Of a stretch of 64,000 nucleotides of DNA, positions 19,433 to 27,915 are shown one piece after another. The translations under genes and the position numbers were made by a program. This DNA comes from Treponema parvum (GTDB taxonomy: Bacteria > Spirochaetota > Spirochaetia > Treponematales > Treponemataceae). Under the pieces are notes generated by a model. It ran no database searches, was not told where the DNA came from, and saw only the letters and a list, made by a program, of their open reading frames with translations. The DNA is taken from contig NZ_CP054257.1 of assembly GCF_017893945.1 (NCBI RefSeq), positions 2,108,001 to 2,172,000 of the forward strand, in the 5' to 3' direction. Position 1 is the first letter of the stretch; each line of letters starts with the position of its first letter.

Positions 19433-19445
19433 TATAATCCTCTCC
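19433..19445 (+). promoter_or_regulatory. -10 box abutting the pth start
   Basis: A perfect TATAAT (19433-19438) ends 7 nt before the ATG at 19446, with TTTTCA 17 bp further upstream. There is no Shine-Dalgarno. The mRNA is probably leaderless. Confidence 0.55.
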
Positions 19446-20255
19446 ATGATAGCGCTCGTCGTTTTTCTCGGAAACTGCGGTAAAGAATATGAAAAAACAC
19501 GCCATAATGCGGCGTGGCTGTTCGAACAATCCCTGCCGTTTTCATCCAAAATAAACTGGAAAAACAAATTCAAAGGAAACTTCGCTTCAATAGATACGCT
19601 CTCCCTTAAAAGCTGGATCCAAGATTCAAATATTATCGCGGGCACCAGGCCGGCTGCAAAAAACGCCGGTTCCGGCACAGCATCTGCGCCCGCAACTCCG
19701 GCAGTCGTAAATTCGGTCGGCATGAGGCCCGCCGCCGCACAGGAAAGTTTTTCTGCCGGTTCCGCCGGATCAAAGTCTCAGGTCTTAAACCTTCCTTCTT
19801 CCATAGGCGATAAATTCTATTTTCTAAAGCCCGAAACCTACATGAACCTTTCGGGGCAGAGCGTCGCGGAAGCCGCTCATTTTCTAAAAATAAGCCCCGA
19901 ACAGGTTCTTATCGTTCACGACGAAATCGAACTTCCATTGGGCTTTGTAAGTTTAAAATGGAGCGGAGGATTGGGCGGACACAACGGGCTTCGTTCAATA
20001 AAAACGGAGCTCGGTACGGCGGATTTTTGGCGGCTCAGAATAGGCATAAGCAAACCTTCTTACGGCAGCGTTGCCGATTATGTTCTAGGCCGCTTTACTT
20101 CGGACGAGCAAATTCTTCTTTCGCAAATATTTTTGCAAACCGCAGAGCTTTTTGCAAAAACGCTTTTTTCGTCCGATCCCAAGCGGCTAATCCCCGAATG
20201 GGGAAAGCGCAAATTGGCAGACGCCGCAGGAGCGTGTGTACAAGACGCGCATTAA
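19446..20255 (+). CDS. pth: Peptidyl-tRNA hydrolase with a low-complexity insertion
   Basis: Pth releases peptides from stalled peptidyl-tRNA. Catalytic and substrate residues are present: the His in TRHNAAW, the Asn in KPETYMNLSG and the Asp in VHDEIELP; GLGGHNGLRS is also typical. The protein is 269 residues against about 190 for the family. The surplus is a Ser/Ala/Pro/Gly-rich stretch around residues 45-107, between the first helix and the KPETYMN strand. The usual GNPG loop reads GNCG. The frame is open to 19401, but the family start and the -10 box fix the ATG at 19446. mazG follows. Confidence 0.88.
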   Translation: MIALVVFLGNCGKEYEKTRHNAAWLFEQSLPFSSKINWKNKFKGNFASIDTLSLKSWIQDSNIIAGTRPAAKNAGSGTASAPATPAVVNSVGMRPAAAQESFSAGSAGSKSQVLNLPSSIGDKFYFLKPETYMNLSGQSVAEAAHFLKISPEQVLIVHDEIELPLGFVSLKWSGGLGGHNGLRSIKTELGTADFWRLRIGISKPSYGSVADYVLGRFTSDEQILLSQIFLQTAELFAKTLFSSDPKRLIPEWGKRKLADAAGACVQDAH

Positions 20256-20371
20256 TGAGGCTCTGCAGACGCCGCAGGTCTAACTTCGCCCGCTTAAAAT
20301 ATCGCAGTCGTATTAAACTGCCAGTTTCGGGTAAAGTCGAAACGCCGCATGTTTAAAATACGCCGCGGAAC

Positions 20372-20388
20372 GTGCGCAAAACGCGCAC
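20372..20388 (+). repeat. GTGCGC/GCGCAC hairpin in the mazG leader
   Basis: GTGCGC (20372-20377) pairs with GCGCAC (20383-20388) shortly before the mazG ribosome site. The same small hairpin recurs in other leaders and in the 146-bp repeat family. Confidence 0.5.
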
Positions 20389-20414
20389 TAATTCAGAATT
20401 AATTCGGAGGCTAC

Positions 20415-21338
20415 ATGAAAGACGCACCGCAAATAAACAAAAAAATACAAAAAGAATCAGCCGAAGCTGCTTCGTATAAAAGACTTTTCGACACCGTAAA
20501 ATGCCTTAGGGACAAAGACGGCTGCCCGTGGGACATAAAACAAACTCCCCTTTCCATGCGCACGGATCTCGCGGAGGAAACATTTGAAGTCATAGACGCA
20601 ATAAGCGAACAAGACGCGGAACACGCAAAAGAAGAGCTTGGCGACGTATTCCTTAACGCCGTTATGATCGCCTACATGTACGAACAGGAAGGCTGTTTTA
20701 CCGTAGCGGATGTTTTGGACGCGGTTACGGAAAAAATAATCCGCCGCCATCCCCACGTATTTAAAACAAGCAGCGGCAGCACCTGCGTAACAAAAACGCC
20801 CGATACGCCGGAAGAAGTTCTTGTTCAATGGGACAGCATAAAAGAGCGCATAGAAGGCCGCAAAAGCGAAAATTCCATACTGGATCAAATTCCCAAAGGC
20901 TTTCCGCCGCTTTTAAAAGCCTATAAAATGCAAAAAAAAGCCGCAAAAAACGGATTCGACTGGGACAATTCTTCTTCCGTTCTTAAAAAAGTAAAAGAAG
21001 AATTAAACGAAGTCCTGGAAGCGCAAAAATCCGTTCAGGAAACGAAGGCTGCCTTTAAGGAAGGCGACAAGCCCTTAACCGTAGCTTCTACGCCTCAGGC
21101 GGACAAAGCCCAGCTCCGCCTAGAAGAAGAAATAGGCGACCTTTTATTTTCAGTGGTCAATTATTCGCGCCATCTCGGCGTGGATCCGGGCATCGCCCTT
21201 TCCCGCACAAACGAAAAATTTTATAAACGCTTTTCTTTTGTCGAACAAAAAATGAAAGAATCGAATCTGGAAATGAATCCGAGCCGTTTTAAAGAAATGG
21301 ACCGCTTTTGGGATGAGGCAAAGACGCAAGACCTGTAA
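20415..21338 (+). CDS. mazG: Nucleoside triphosphate pyrophosphohydrolase MazG
   Basis: The 307-residue enzyme hydrolyses NTPs to NMP and pyrophosphate and helps clear abnormal nucleotides. It has two MazG domains: the N-terminal one shows DGCPWDIKQT, EETFEVIDAI and EELGDVFLN, and the C-terminal one shows KVKEELNEV and EEIGDLLFSVVN. A linker of about 30 residues makes it somewhat longer than E. coli MazG. A GGAGG site lies 6 nt before the ATG. It follows pth by 160 nt with its own hairpin leader. Confidence 0.93.
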   Translation: MKDAPQINKKIQKESAEAASYKRLFDTVKCLRDKDGCPWDIKQTPLSMRTDLAEETFEVIDAISEQDAEHAKEELGDVFLNAVMIAYMYEQEGCFTVADVLDAVTEKIIRRHPHVFKTSSGSTCVTKTPDTPEEVLVQWDSIKERIEGRKSENSILDQIPKGFPPLLKAYKMQKKAAKNGFDWDNSSSVLKKVKEELNEVLEAQKSVQETKAAFKEGDKPLTVASTPQADKAQLRLEEEIGDLLFSVVNYSRHLGVDPGIALSRTNEKFYKRFSFVEQKMKESNLEMNPSRFKEMDRFWDEAKTQDL

Positions 21339-21386
21339 CCGCGCCCGGCACAAAGACAAAAAAGTACCGTCGTTTTAGAATCTCGG

Positions 21387-21487
21387 TTTTTATTTAGGGC
21401 GGCTGCCCGCAAAGCGGGCACCGGGCTCTTGCTGCAAGTCCTCGCGGCTAAAGCCGCTGCGGTCTTTCCGCGACGATCCCTGCCGCA
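21387..21487 (+). repeat. 101-bp direct repeat, copy 1
   Basis: It is identical, by my reading, to 34501-34601. It begins TTTTTATTTAGGGCGGCT and contains the hairpins GCCCGC/GCGGGC and GCGGCT/AGCCGC plus a CGCGG-type arm, ending in ATCCCTGCCGCA. A diverged relative lies at 5098-5225. Confidence 0.9.
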
Positions 21488-21568
21488 GGTTAAAGCTTTT
21501 GCTTTATCAGTTTTTTCAGGTATTTTCCCGTTACGCTTTCACCGTTATCAACAATCTCCTAAGGAGTG

Positions 21569-21660
21569 CCGCATGTCCGTGAAACACGATTTCTTTTTCA
21601 GCGAGGCTTTAATCTTTGAAAGGAACATTTGTCCTTACGCCTATTTCGCGCGCGAGGAGT
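21569..21660 (-). pseudogene. Decayed fragment of a uvrA-like gene
   Basis: About 90 bases match 24103-24192 inside the UvrA2-type gene with roughly ten mismatches. Read on the minus strand it gives IGVRTNVPFKD, a stop, then SLAEKEIVFHG; the intact gene reads MGVRTHVPFKDLSPAEKEIVFHG-like sequence. The in-frame stop and lack of flanking similarity show it is a remnant. It lies between the 101-bp repeat and vapC. Confidence 0.75.
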
Positions 21661-21668
21661 TCGGCGAC

Positions 21669-22052
21669 TTATTCTCCGGCAAATATTTTAAGAGCAAACA
21701 AATCGCGCATAAGTCCGAAATGTTTATCAAACGAAAATAAAAAGAGATTATTGTTAATCGCATTTTGAGCGATTATTAAATCGGGAATACCGACTTTGTT
21801 TATACCGTGCGATAGGTTTCGGGTCTGCATATCGATAATCTCGTCCCAGTCTATTTCGAGCTCTACTCGTTTAATCGCAAGCAAGAGCCGTTTCAATGCG
21901 TATTCTTTTTTCAGATTAATAAAAGGAAGCAATTCGGCAAGCACAAGATTATTGATACAAAGCGTATTATTATGTATCAACTCTTTGAGCACGGAAGAGC
22001 GTGCAGAGCCTCTAAAATATTCTATCCAGACGGAAGTATCGACCAATACCAT
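21669..22052 (-). CDS. vapC: VapC-type PIN-domain toxin (ribonuclease)
   Basis: The 127-residue PIN-domain protein has the acidic residues in order: LVDTSVWIEYF near residue 4, VLAELLPF near 38, GIPDLIIAQNAI near 90 and FSFDKHFG near 108. VapC toxins cleave tRNA or rRNA until neutralised by VapB. The start codon lies one base beyond the vapB stop, the usual coupled arrangement. Confidence 0.9.
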   Translation of the reverse strand: MVLVDTSVWIEYFRGSARSSVLKELIHNNTLCINNLVLAELLPFINLKKEYALKRLLLAIKRVELEIDWDEIIDMQTRNLSHGINKVGIPDLIIAQNAINNNLFLFSFDKHFGLMRDLFALKIFAGE

Positions 22053-22053
22053 C

Positions 22054-22248
22054 TTATGACCGTTTTCTCAGCGTTTTTAAGTCGATATTCAAATCAAGTT
22101 TTCCGTAATAGTCTTTCAGTTTTTGAAGTTTTTCTTTTTGTATCAAATTTTCAAGCGCGTGTGTTATGACCTCAGTTTTTGTCGTAATTTTTGTCAATGT
22201 CATCGCTTCTTCAAGCAAGATATCGGACAGATTCAGCGTTGTTCTCAT
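22054..22248 (-). CDS. vapB: VapB-type antitoxin
   Basis: The 64-residue protein starts MRTTLNLSDILLEEAM, typical of the VapB family that binds DNA through an N-terminal ribbon-helix-helix-like part and the toxin through its C terminus. A GGAGG site (22255-22259) fixes the ATG at 22248. An upstream ATG at 22254 touches the site and is too close. It probably represses its own operon. Confidence 0.88.
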   Translation of the reverse strand: MRTTLNLSDILLEEAMTLTKITTKTEVITHALENLIQKEKLQKLKDYYGKLDLNIDLKTLRKRS

Positions 22249-22300
22249 ATACATCCTCCGTATGCATATCATAACACTAAATCATATGCATAATCAATGT

Positions 22301-24829
22301 TTAGCTCGATGCCTTCTTTTTCAAAACCTGCGTAAGATAAGTGCCGGTAACGCTTGCCCGATTACGCGCGATTTCTTCGGGCGTGCCGCAGGCTACGATA
22401 CGGCCGCCACGATCTCCGCCGCCGGGTCCCATGTCGATGATATAGTCGGAGTTGGCAATCACATCCAGATCGTGCTCAATGACAATGACTGTGGCGCCCG
22501 CTTCCACAAGGCGGTTGAATACCGAAAGCAAAACCTGTACGTCCAGCGGATGAAGACCTATGGTAGGCTCGTCAAACACGAACACCGAGTCCTCCTGCGT
22601 CTTACCCATCTCGCTCGCCAGCTTTAAACGCTGCGCCTCTCCGCCGGACAGTGCGGGAGTGTCTTCGCCGAGCGTCAGATATCCCAAACCGAGCTTATCA
22701 AGCGTCGAAAGCTTTTCATATACCTTCTTTTCGTCTTTAAAAACCGGCATTGCATCCTTTACGGTCATTGCCATAAGGCCTGAAATAGCATAATTACATT
22801 CTGAGTTTTTAGGCTTCCAGAGTACGGCGTCCGCATCCGGACCGTAACGTTTCCCTTTACAATCCGGGCAAATGACGGTGACATCCGGTAAAAATTGAAC
22901 GTCAAGAGAAATTTGCCCGGTACCGTCGCATGTAGGGCAGCGTAATTCGCCCGTGTTATAAGAAAATGCGCCGGCTTCCCATTTTTTCGCTTTGGCTTCG
23001 GCCGTTCCGGCATAGAGCCTACGAAGATCGTCAAGTATCCCGCTGTAGGTAGCCACCGTGGATCTAATATTGATGCCGATAGGAGACGCGTCAATAAGAT
23101 TTGCTCGCCGAATTCCTTCCGCTTGAATTTTCTTTACATGGGCAGGAAGCTTTCCTCCTTCGGCATAGGCCGTAATGGCGGGGATCAAACTTTCCAGTAC
23201 CATCGTCGTTTTGCCGGATCCCGATACGCCCGTTACGGCCGTGAGTCTTCCCTTTGGAATGTCTACATTAAGTTCATGTACGGTATGGATCGGGAGTGTT
23301 TCCAGATGAATCTTTCCCTGCCGGAACAGCATCGATTTATCCGCACGCTTTCTCGTCAGGACATTTGCCTTTTCTGCGATAAACGGCGCGATTTTGGAAT
23401 TCCTGCTGTGTGCAATTTCATCAACGGTTCCCTCAAAAAGTATTTTTCCGCCTTCACTGCCGGCGAGAGGCCCCAGTTCGATTATGTGGTCGGCCTGCTT
23501 TAACACGCTTACGTCATGGTCAACCAAAATTACGGAATTTCCGTCAGCAATCAAACTGTCGATCACTTCCATGAGCCCTTGGATATTTGACGGGTGCAGT
23601 CCGATGCTCGGCTCATCCAAAACATATAAAACGCCCGTCGTTTCGTTACGGACTGCGCGCGCAAGCTGAACTCTTTGCCGTTCCCCTGTGGAAAGCGTAT
23701 TGCCGGCGCGGTCCAACGAAAGATAATCGAGTCCCAAATCATTCAGCCTTTTGGCATTATCGAGAAAAGACTGAATTATGCTATCCGCCATCGGACGCAT
23801 GTCTTCGGGCAAAGTGTCGGGAACGGCCTTTATCCACGGAATGAGCGCGGCAAGCGTCATAGCCGTAGCTTCCGCAAGGTTTTTCCCTGCAAGTGTCGTA
23901 GAGCGCACCTTTGCGGAAAGCCTCGTGCCGCCGCAGTCAGGGCAAGCTGCTTCATGCAGAAATTTCTCTACCCGCTTCATGCCCTTTTCATCCTTTACCT
24001 TGGACAGTGCGTTTTCCACAGTATAGACGGCGTTATAGTAGGTAAAATCCATCTCGGCGGCAACATTGGTTTTTTCATTGACATACAGGATATGCCGTTT
24101 TTCCGCAGGCCCGTGAAACACGATCTCTTTTTCAGCGGGACTTAAATCTTTGAAAGGCACATGTGTCCTTACGCCCATTTTGCGCGCGATATCCTTCATT
24201 AAAGACCACATGAGGCTTTGCCACGGAGCGACGGCGCCTTCGTCAATGCTCAGCGATTCATCCGGCACAAGAGCGGACTCGTCCACCGTCCTCACAACTC
24301 CCGTTCCGGAACAGGTCGGGCAGGCGCCTCCCGAATTGAAGGCCATTTCTTCAGCACCGGGGCCGTAAAAGGTTTCGCCGCATACGGGACAGACAATCGG
24401 CTGCATGAGGGCGACAGCCATGCTCGGCGGGCAGGGATGCCCGTTAGGACAGCAATGACTGCCCAGACGGGAGAACATGAGCCTCAGACTGTTCAAAAGC
24501 TCGGACGCCGTTCCGAACGTACTGCGCACGCCGGGGATTCCGGGCCTTTGATGAAGAGCGAGCGCCGCAGGAACATGCCGAATCTCATCTATATCCGCTC
24601 TGGCAGCCTGCGTAAGCCTTCGGCGCGTGTAGGTTGACAACGCTTCAAGATAGCGGCGTGAACCTTCCGCATACAGTATTCCCATTGCAAGCGACGACTT
24701 GCCGGAACCGGAAACACCCGCTACGGCGACCAGTCTGCCGAGAGGAATATCCACATCAATATTTTTCAAGTTATGTACTTTTGCGCCCCGTACGATAATC
24801 TTGTCCGGAGCGGATCTTTTTTTATCCAT
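22301..24829 (-). CDS. UvrA2-type excinuclease-like ABC ATPase
   Basis: The 842-residue protein has two ABC ATPase halves: Walker A GVSGSGKSS near residue 40 and GVSGSGKTT near 525, with signatures STGERQRVQLA and LSGGEAQRLKLA. Several CxxC zinc modules are present (CPTCSGTG, CPDCGGTR, CPTCDGTG, CPDCKGKR). It is about 100 residues shorter than true UvrA. Such UvrA2 proteins usually lack the UvrB-binding insert and are linked to DNA-damage tolerance or drug resistance. AGGTGA precedes the ATG at 24829; the frame also allows a TTG at 24832. It is divergent from the FIST gene. Confidence 0.85.
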   Translation of the reverse strand: MDKKRSAPDKIIVRGAKVHNLKNIDVDIPLGRLVAVAGVSGSGKSSLAMGILYAEGSRRYLEALSTYTRRRLTQAARADIDEIRHVPAALALHQRPGIPGVRSTFGTASELLNSLRLMFSRLGSHCCPNGHPCPPSMAVALMQPIVCPVCGETFYGPGAEEMAFNSGGACPTCSGTGVVRTVDESALVPDESLSIDEGAVAPWQSLMWSLMKDIARKMGVRTHVPFKDLSPAEKEIVFHGPAEKRHILYVNEKTNVAAEMDFTYYNAVYTVENALSKVKDEKGMKRVEKFLHEAACPDCGGTRLSAKVRSTTLAGKNLAEATAMTLAALIPWIKAVPDTLPEDMRPMADSIIQSFLDNAKRLNDLGLDYLSLDRAGNTLSTGERQRVQLARAVRNETTGVLYVLDEPSIGLHPSNIQGLMEVIDSLIADGNSVILVDHDVSVLKQADHIIELGPLAGSEGGKILFEGTVDEIAHSRNSKIAPFIAEKANVLTRKRADKSMLFRQGKIHLETLPIHTVHELNVDIPKGRLTAVTGVSGSGKTTMVLESLIPAITAYAEGGKLPAHVKKIQAEGIRRANLIDASPIGINIRSTVATYSGILDDLRRLYAGTAEAKAKKWEAGAFSYNTGELRCPTCDGTGQISLDVQFLPDVTVICPDCKGKRYGPDADAVLWKPKNSECNYAISGLMAMTVKDAMPVFKDEKKVYEKLSTLDKLGLGYLTLGEDTPALSGGEAQRLKLASEMGKTQEDSVFVFDEPTIGLHPLDVQVLLSVFNRLVEAGATVIVIEHDLDVIANSDYIIDMGPGGGDRGGRIVACGTPEEIARNRASVTGTYLTQVLKKKASS

Positions 24830-24990
24830 CAAATTATCACCTGCTTAGCTTAGTAAAAGCTGTTCGATTATTATCCTGCCGAACTCTAAAATAAATCAAG
24901 TACGTATTTCAGATATAGGGGATCCTAAAATTTCGTTCCGCATCGTGAAACCACGTTTTTAATATACAGAACCGACTATTTTTATTTTCG

Positions 24991-25019
24991 TTGACAGGTG
25001 AAAATTGACCTTCTATCAT
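24991..25019 (+). promoter_or_regulatory. Promoter of the FIST-aldehyde dehydrogenase operon
   Basis: Perfect TTGACA (24991-24996), a 17-bp spacer and TATCAT (25014-25019). The start codon follows about 40 nt downstream. Confidence 0.75.
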
Positions 25020-25061
25020 AAATTCAAAAGTTTTTATAAAAAGTTTTAACAGGAGGCGTTT

Positions 25062-26231
25062 ATGTTAAAGATACGGACTGCAAGCAGCAACAACCCCGAT
25101 CCGGCTATGGCGGGAAAAGAATGTGCGCGAAAAATAAAAGATGCACTGCACGATCTGAAGCTTGTATTTGTATACAGCGGCGTATCGTATAACCAGCAGG
25201 CTCTGCTCAAAGCGATCGGTGAAGAACTGCCGGGCGTGCCGCTGATCGGAAACACGTCGTACTCCGGCATCGTTACTCAGGACGGTTTTGTAACCGGCGA
25301 AAAAGGTTATGTCGGAATTATGGGATTGTCGGACGCCGATTTGACGGTCGGAACGGCGGCCATGGCAAAAAGCGGGAGCGCCCGTGCGACGGGACGGAAA
25401 TTGGCGGAAAGCGCGCTAGCCGCGGCCGGCAAAAAGGAAGCGCCCGCGTACATGTACATGGTCGCTCCTCCCGGCGAAGAAGAACACTATCTGAAGGGTA
25501 TTGCCGAAGTCGTAGGCAGGGTACCGCTTTTCGGCGGCAGCGCGGCGGACAATACGCTTTCCGGCGAATGGAAACTTTTTGCGGACAAAACAATAACCGG
25601 CGACGGCGCGGCCGTTGCTTTCTTCTATACGAAAGCCGCTTTCGCGAACAAGTATACCGGCGGCTACAAAGAAACCGGCAAGTACGGCGTTATCACCAAA
25701 GTCGCAAAAGAGCGCACCCTCGTGGAAATCAACGGAAAACCGGCGCTTGACCAGTACCGCGAATGGACCGGTGCGAGCGCGAAAGACACGGAAGGCGGCA
25801 ATCTGCTCGTGCGCTCCATCACAAATCCGCTCGGCGTAAAAGATCCCTTAGGCGATTTGATTGCGGTACGCCACCCGATGAACGGCAATGCCGACGGCTC
25901 GATCGCGGTAGGAAACAACCTTGCTGTAGGAACGGCGATAGCGCTCCTCGAAGGCAGTACGGACGATTTAATAAAAGCCGTAAGCACAGCTCTTGCCGAT
26001 TTAAAAGCGAAAATGAAAGAGCCGATAGCAGGCTTCCATTTGGTGCACTGCGGCGGCAGACGGATCGGTATCGGAGACCGGATAAACGAATTGACCGCGG
26101 CAATCAAAAAAGAAGCGGGAAATATTCCGTTTATCGTCGAATTTACGTTCGGAGAATACGGCTACGAAGACGACGGACGCAATACCTGCGGCGGCCTTAT
26201 GCTGTCATTTACGGCGTTCGGCGAAAAGTAA
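25062..26231 (+). CDS. FIST-domain sensory protein
   Basis: The 389-residue protein matches the FIST_N (about residues 25-210) and FIST_C (about 220-370) layout: LVFVYSGVSYNQQALLKAI, VPLIGNTSYSGIVTQDG, VPLFGGSAADNTL, and GFHLVHCGGRRIGIGDRINE. FIST domains are proposed to bind small ligands such as amino acids, but no output domain is attached here. AGGAGG lies 7 nt before the ATG. It is 20 nt upstream of an aldehyde dehydrogenase, so the pair may sense and oxidise a related metabolite (inference). Confidence 0.85.
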   Translation: MLKIRTASSNNPDPAMAGKECARKIKDALHDLKLVFVYSGVSYNQQALLKAIGEELPGVPLIGNTSYSGIVTQDGFVTGEKGYVGIMGLSDADLTVGTAAMAKSGSARATGRKLAESALAAAGKKEAPAYMYMVAPPGEEEHYLKGIAEVVGRVPLFGGSAADNTLSGEWKLFADKTITGDGAAVAFFYTKAAFANKYTGGYKETGKYGVITKVAKERTLVEINGKPALDQYREWTGASAKDTEGGNLLVRSITNPLGVKDPLGDLIAVRHPMNGNADGSIAVGNNLAVGTAIALLEGSTDDLIKAVSTALADLKAKMKEPIAGFHLVHCGGRRIGIGDRINELTAAIKKEAGNIPFIVEFTFGEYGYEDDGRNTCGGLMLSFTAFGEK

Positions 26232-26251
26232 GTTAATAAGAGGTAATAATT

Positions 26252-27691
26252 ATGAAGATGATTATCAACGGAAAAAAAACCGACAGCGCAAGCGGTAAAA
26301 CATTTGACGTAATCGCACCTGCGACCGGCAAAGTGATCGACAGCGTTCCGCGCGCAAACGAAAAAGATTTGGACGCGGCGCTTGCGGCGGCCGTGCGCGG
26401 GCAAAAAGAATGGGCTAAAGTGCCCGTTTTTAAGCGCGCTGAAGTGCTGTATAAATTTTTGAGTTTGGTGCAAAAATCGCACGAAGATTTGGCACGGCTT
26501 TTGTCGAGCGAAAACGGCAAACCAATAACCGAAGCGCGCGCCGAAATCGGAAACGTTACGATCGGCTTCAGCGGCTTTATCGAGCGGGCAAAACACTTTT
26601 ACGGTACGATTATTCCGCAGGGAACGGAAGCGGGCCAGCAGACAACGATGCAGCTGGTGCTCAGAGAACCGGTCGGCGTCGTCGTGTGCATCATTCCGTT
26701 CAACTTTCCGTGCGATCTGTTCGATCAAAAAGTCGCTCCCGCTTTAATGATGGGAAACTCCGCGCTCGTGCTGCCTTCGTCGGATAACCCGCTGACATTG
26801 ATGCGGCTGACGGAATTGCTCGTTGAAGCGGGCGTGCCCGACGGTGCGATTCAGTGCGTTACGGCTCCCGGCTCCGTTAAAAGCTATGCCGTTTCCGACA
26901 AGCGTGTCGGTTTGGTTACGCTGACGGGAAGCACCGAAGTCGGAATCGATTCGGCGATAAAAGCCGCGGCTAACCTTACCCATACGGCGCTGGAATTGGG
27001 CGGAAACGATGCGTTTATCGTGCTGGAAGACGGCGATGTCGATTTGGCGGTCGAAGAGCTTGTATGGGGGCGCATGTATAATACCGGACAGGTATGCTGC
27101 GCAAGCAAGCGCTTTATCGTTCACAATTCGCTGAAAGACGAATTCGCGAAAAAAACCGTTGCAAGAATAAAGCAATTGAAATTCGGTGATCCTGCCGAAG
27201 AAGATACACAAATTGCATGCCTTATCAGCGAAAAAGCGGCGATTCAAGTTGAAAAACAAGTGCAAAAAACCGTCGAGCAGGGCGGCACAATCGTTTTAGG
27301 CGGAAAACGCAACGGCGCTTTTTATGAGCCGACCGTCATTACGAATGTTCCGAAAACGGCCGACGTCGCAAAGGATATGGAAATATTCGGACCGGTCGTG
27401 CCGATCATAGGATTCGATACCGACGACGAAGCGATCGAAATCGCGAACAATTCCGTATTCGGCTTGTCGAGCTGCGTATTTTCACGCGATCAAAAACGCG
27501 CCTTTAAAGTCGCAAACGCGATGGAAGCCGGCGAAGCGGTTATCAACGGCGCGAGTTTTTACCGCTCGTTTGAAATGCCCTTCGGCGGATGGAAGCACAG
27601 CGGTATCGGCACCGAAGGCGTCATGTCCACGTTCAACGAAATGACAAAGATAAAAACCGTCGTGCTGAAAAATATTATAGGAAACCTCTAA
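26252..27691 (+). CDS. NAD(P)-dependent aldehyde dehydrogenase (succinate-semialdehyde dehydrogenase-like)
   Basis: The 479-residue protein belongs to the ALDH superfamily. It has the general-base Glu in LELGGND, the catalytic Cys in NTGQVCCASK and the cofactor segment LTGSTEVG. It oxidises an aldehyde to its acid; substrate assignment between succinate semialdehyde and others is not safe. The start has an AAGAGG site. It is cotranscribed with the FIST gene, and an IclR regulator lies convergent downstream. The stop codon lies inside a perfect 26-bp palindrome that starts a repeat element. Confidence 0.9.
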   Translation: MKMIINGKKTDSASGKTFDVIAPATGKVIDSVPRANEKDLDAALAAAVRGQKEWAKVPVFKRAEVLYKFLSLVQKSHEDLARLLSSENGKPITEARAEIGNVTIGFSGFIERAKHFYGTIIPQGTEAGQQTTMQLVLREPVGVVVCIIPFNFPCDLFDQKVAPALMMGNSALVLPSSDNPLTLMRLTELLVEAGVPDGAIQCVTAPGSVKSYAVSDKRVGLVTLTGSTEVGIDSAIKAAANLTHTALELGGNDAFIVLEDGDVDLAVEELVWGRMYNTGQVCCASKRFIVHNSLKDEFAKKTVARIKQLKFGDPAEEDTQIACLISEKAAIQVEKQVQKTVEQGGTIVLGGKRNGAFYEPTVITNVPKTADVAKDMEIFGPVVPIIGFDTDDEAIEIANNSVFGLSSCVFSRDQKRAFKVANAMEAGEAVINGASFYRSFEMPFGGWKHSGIGTEGVMSTFNEMTKIKTVVLKNIIGNL

Positions 27692-27872
27692 AAACTGCAG
27701 TTTTTAGAGGTAACTTTGAAAATGCGATGTTGTAACTCGCGATAATACAGCGAGTTACAACTCGTCGGAATCTCGAAAAAAAAAATCACTAAAGACAAGT
27801 TTTTCGAGATGACCTATAGAAGCGTAAAATAAATTCTAAAGGCGCTTTCGGACACAGTCCGCGAGCGCCTCT
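27685..27872 (+). repeat. Run of four hairpins beginning at the aldehyde dehydrogenase stop codon
   Basis: In order: a perfect 26-bp palindrome (27685-27710, half CCTCTAAAAACTG); GTTGTAACTCGC with its complement enclosing GATAATACA (about 27730-27762); TCTCGAAAAA with its complement (about 27771-27811); and a GGCGCT/AGCGCC arm with inner CGGAC/GTCCG (about 27840-27868). The first two, with the ATGCGATGTTGTAACT segment, recur in the same order relative to the upstream gene at 49857-49950. The first hairpin could terminate the operon. Confidence 0.75.
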
Positions 27873-27915
27873 TCGTATGCGCCGCAAAAACCGCGCATAT
27901 TTTGCGTGCCGCGCT

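Noticed and set aside
21429..21740. Plus-strand 103-residue ORF
   Set aside because: It is antisense to the uvrA-like remnant and vapC and includes the 101-bp repeat, so it is not a real gene.
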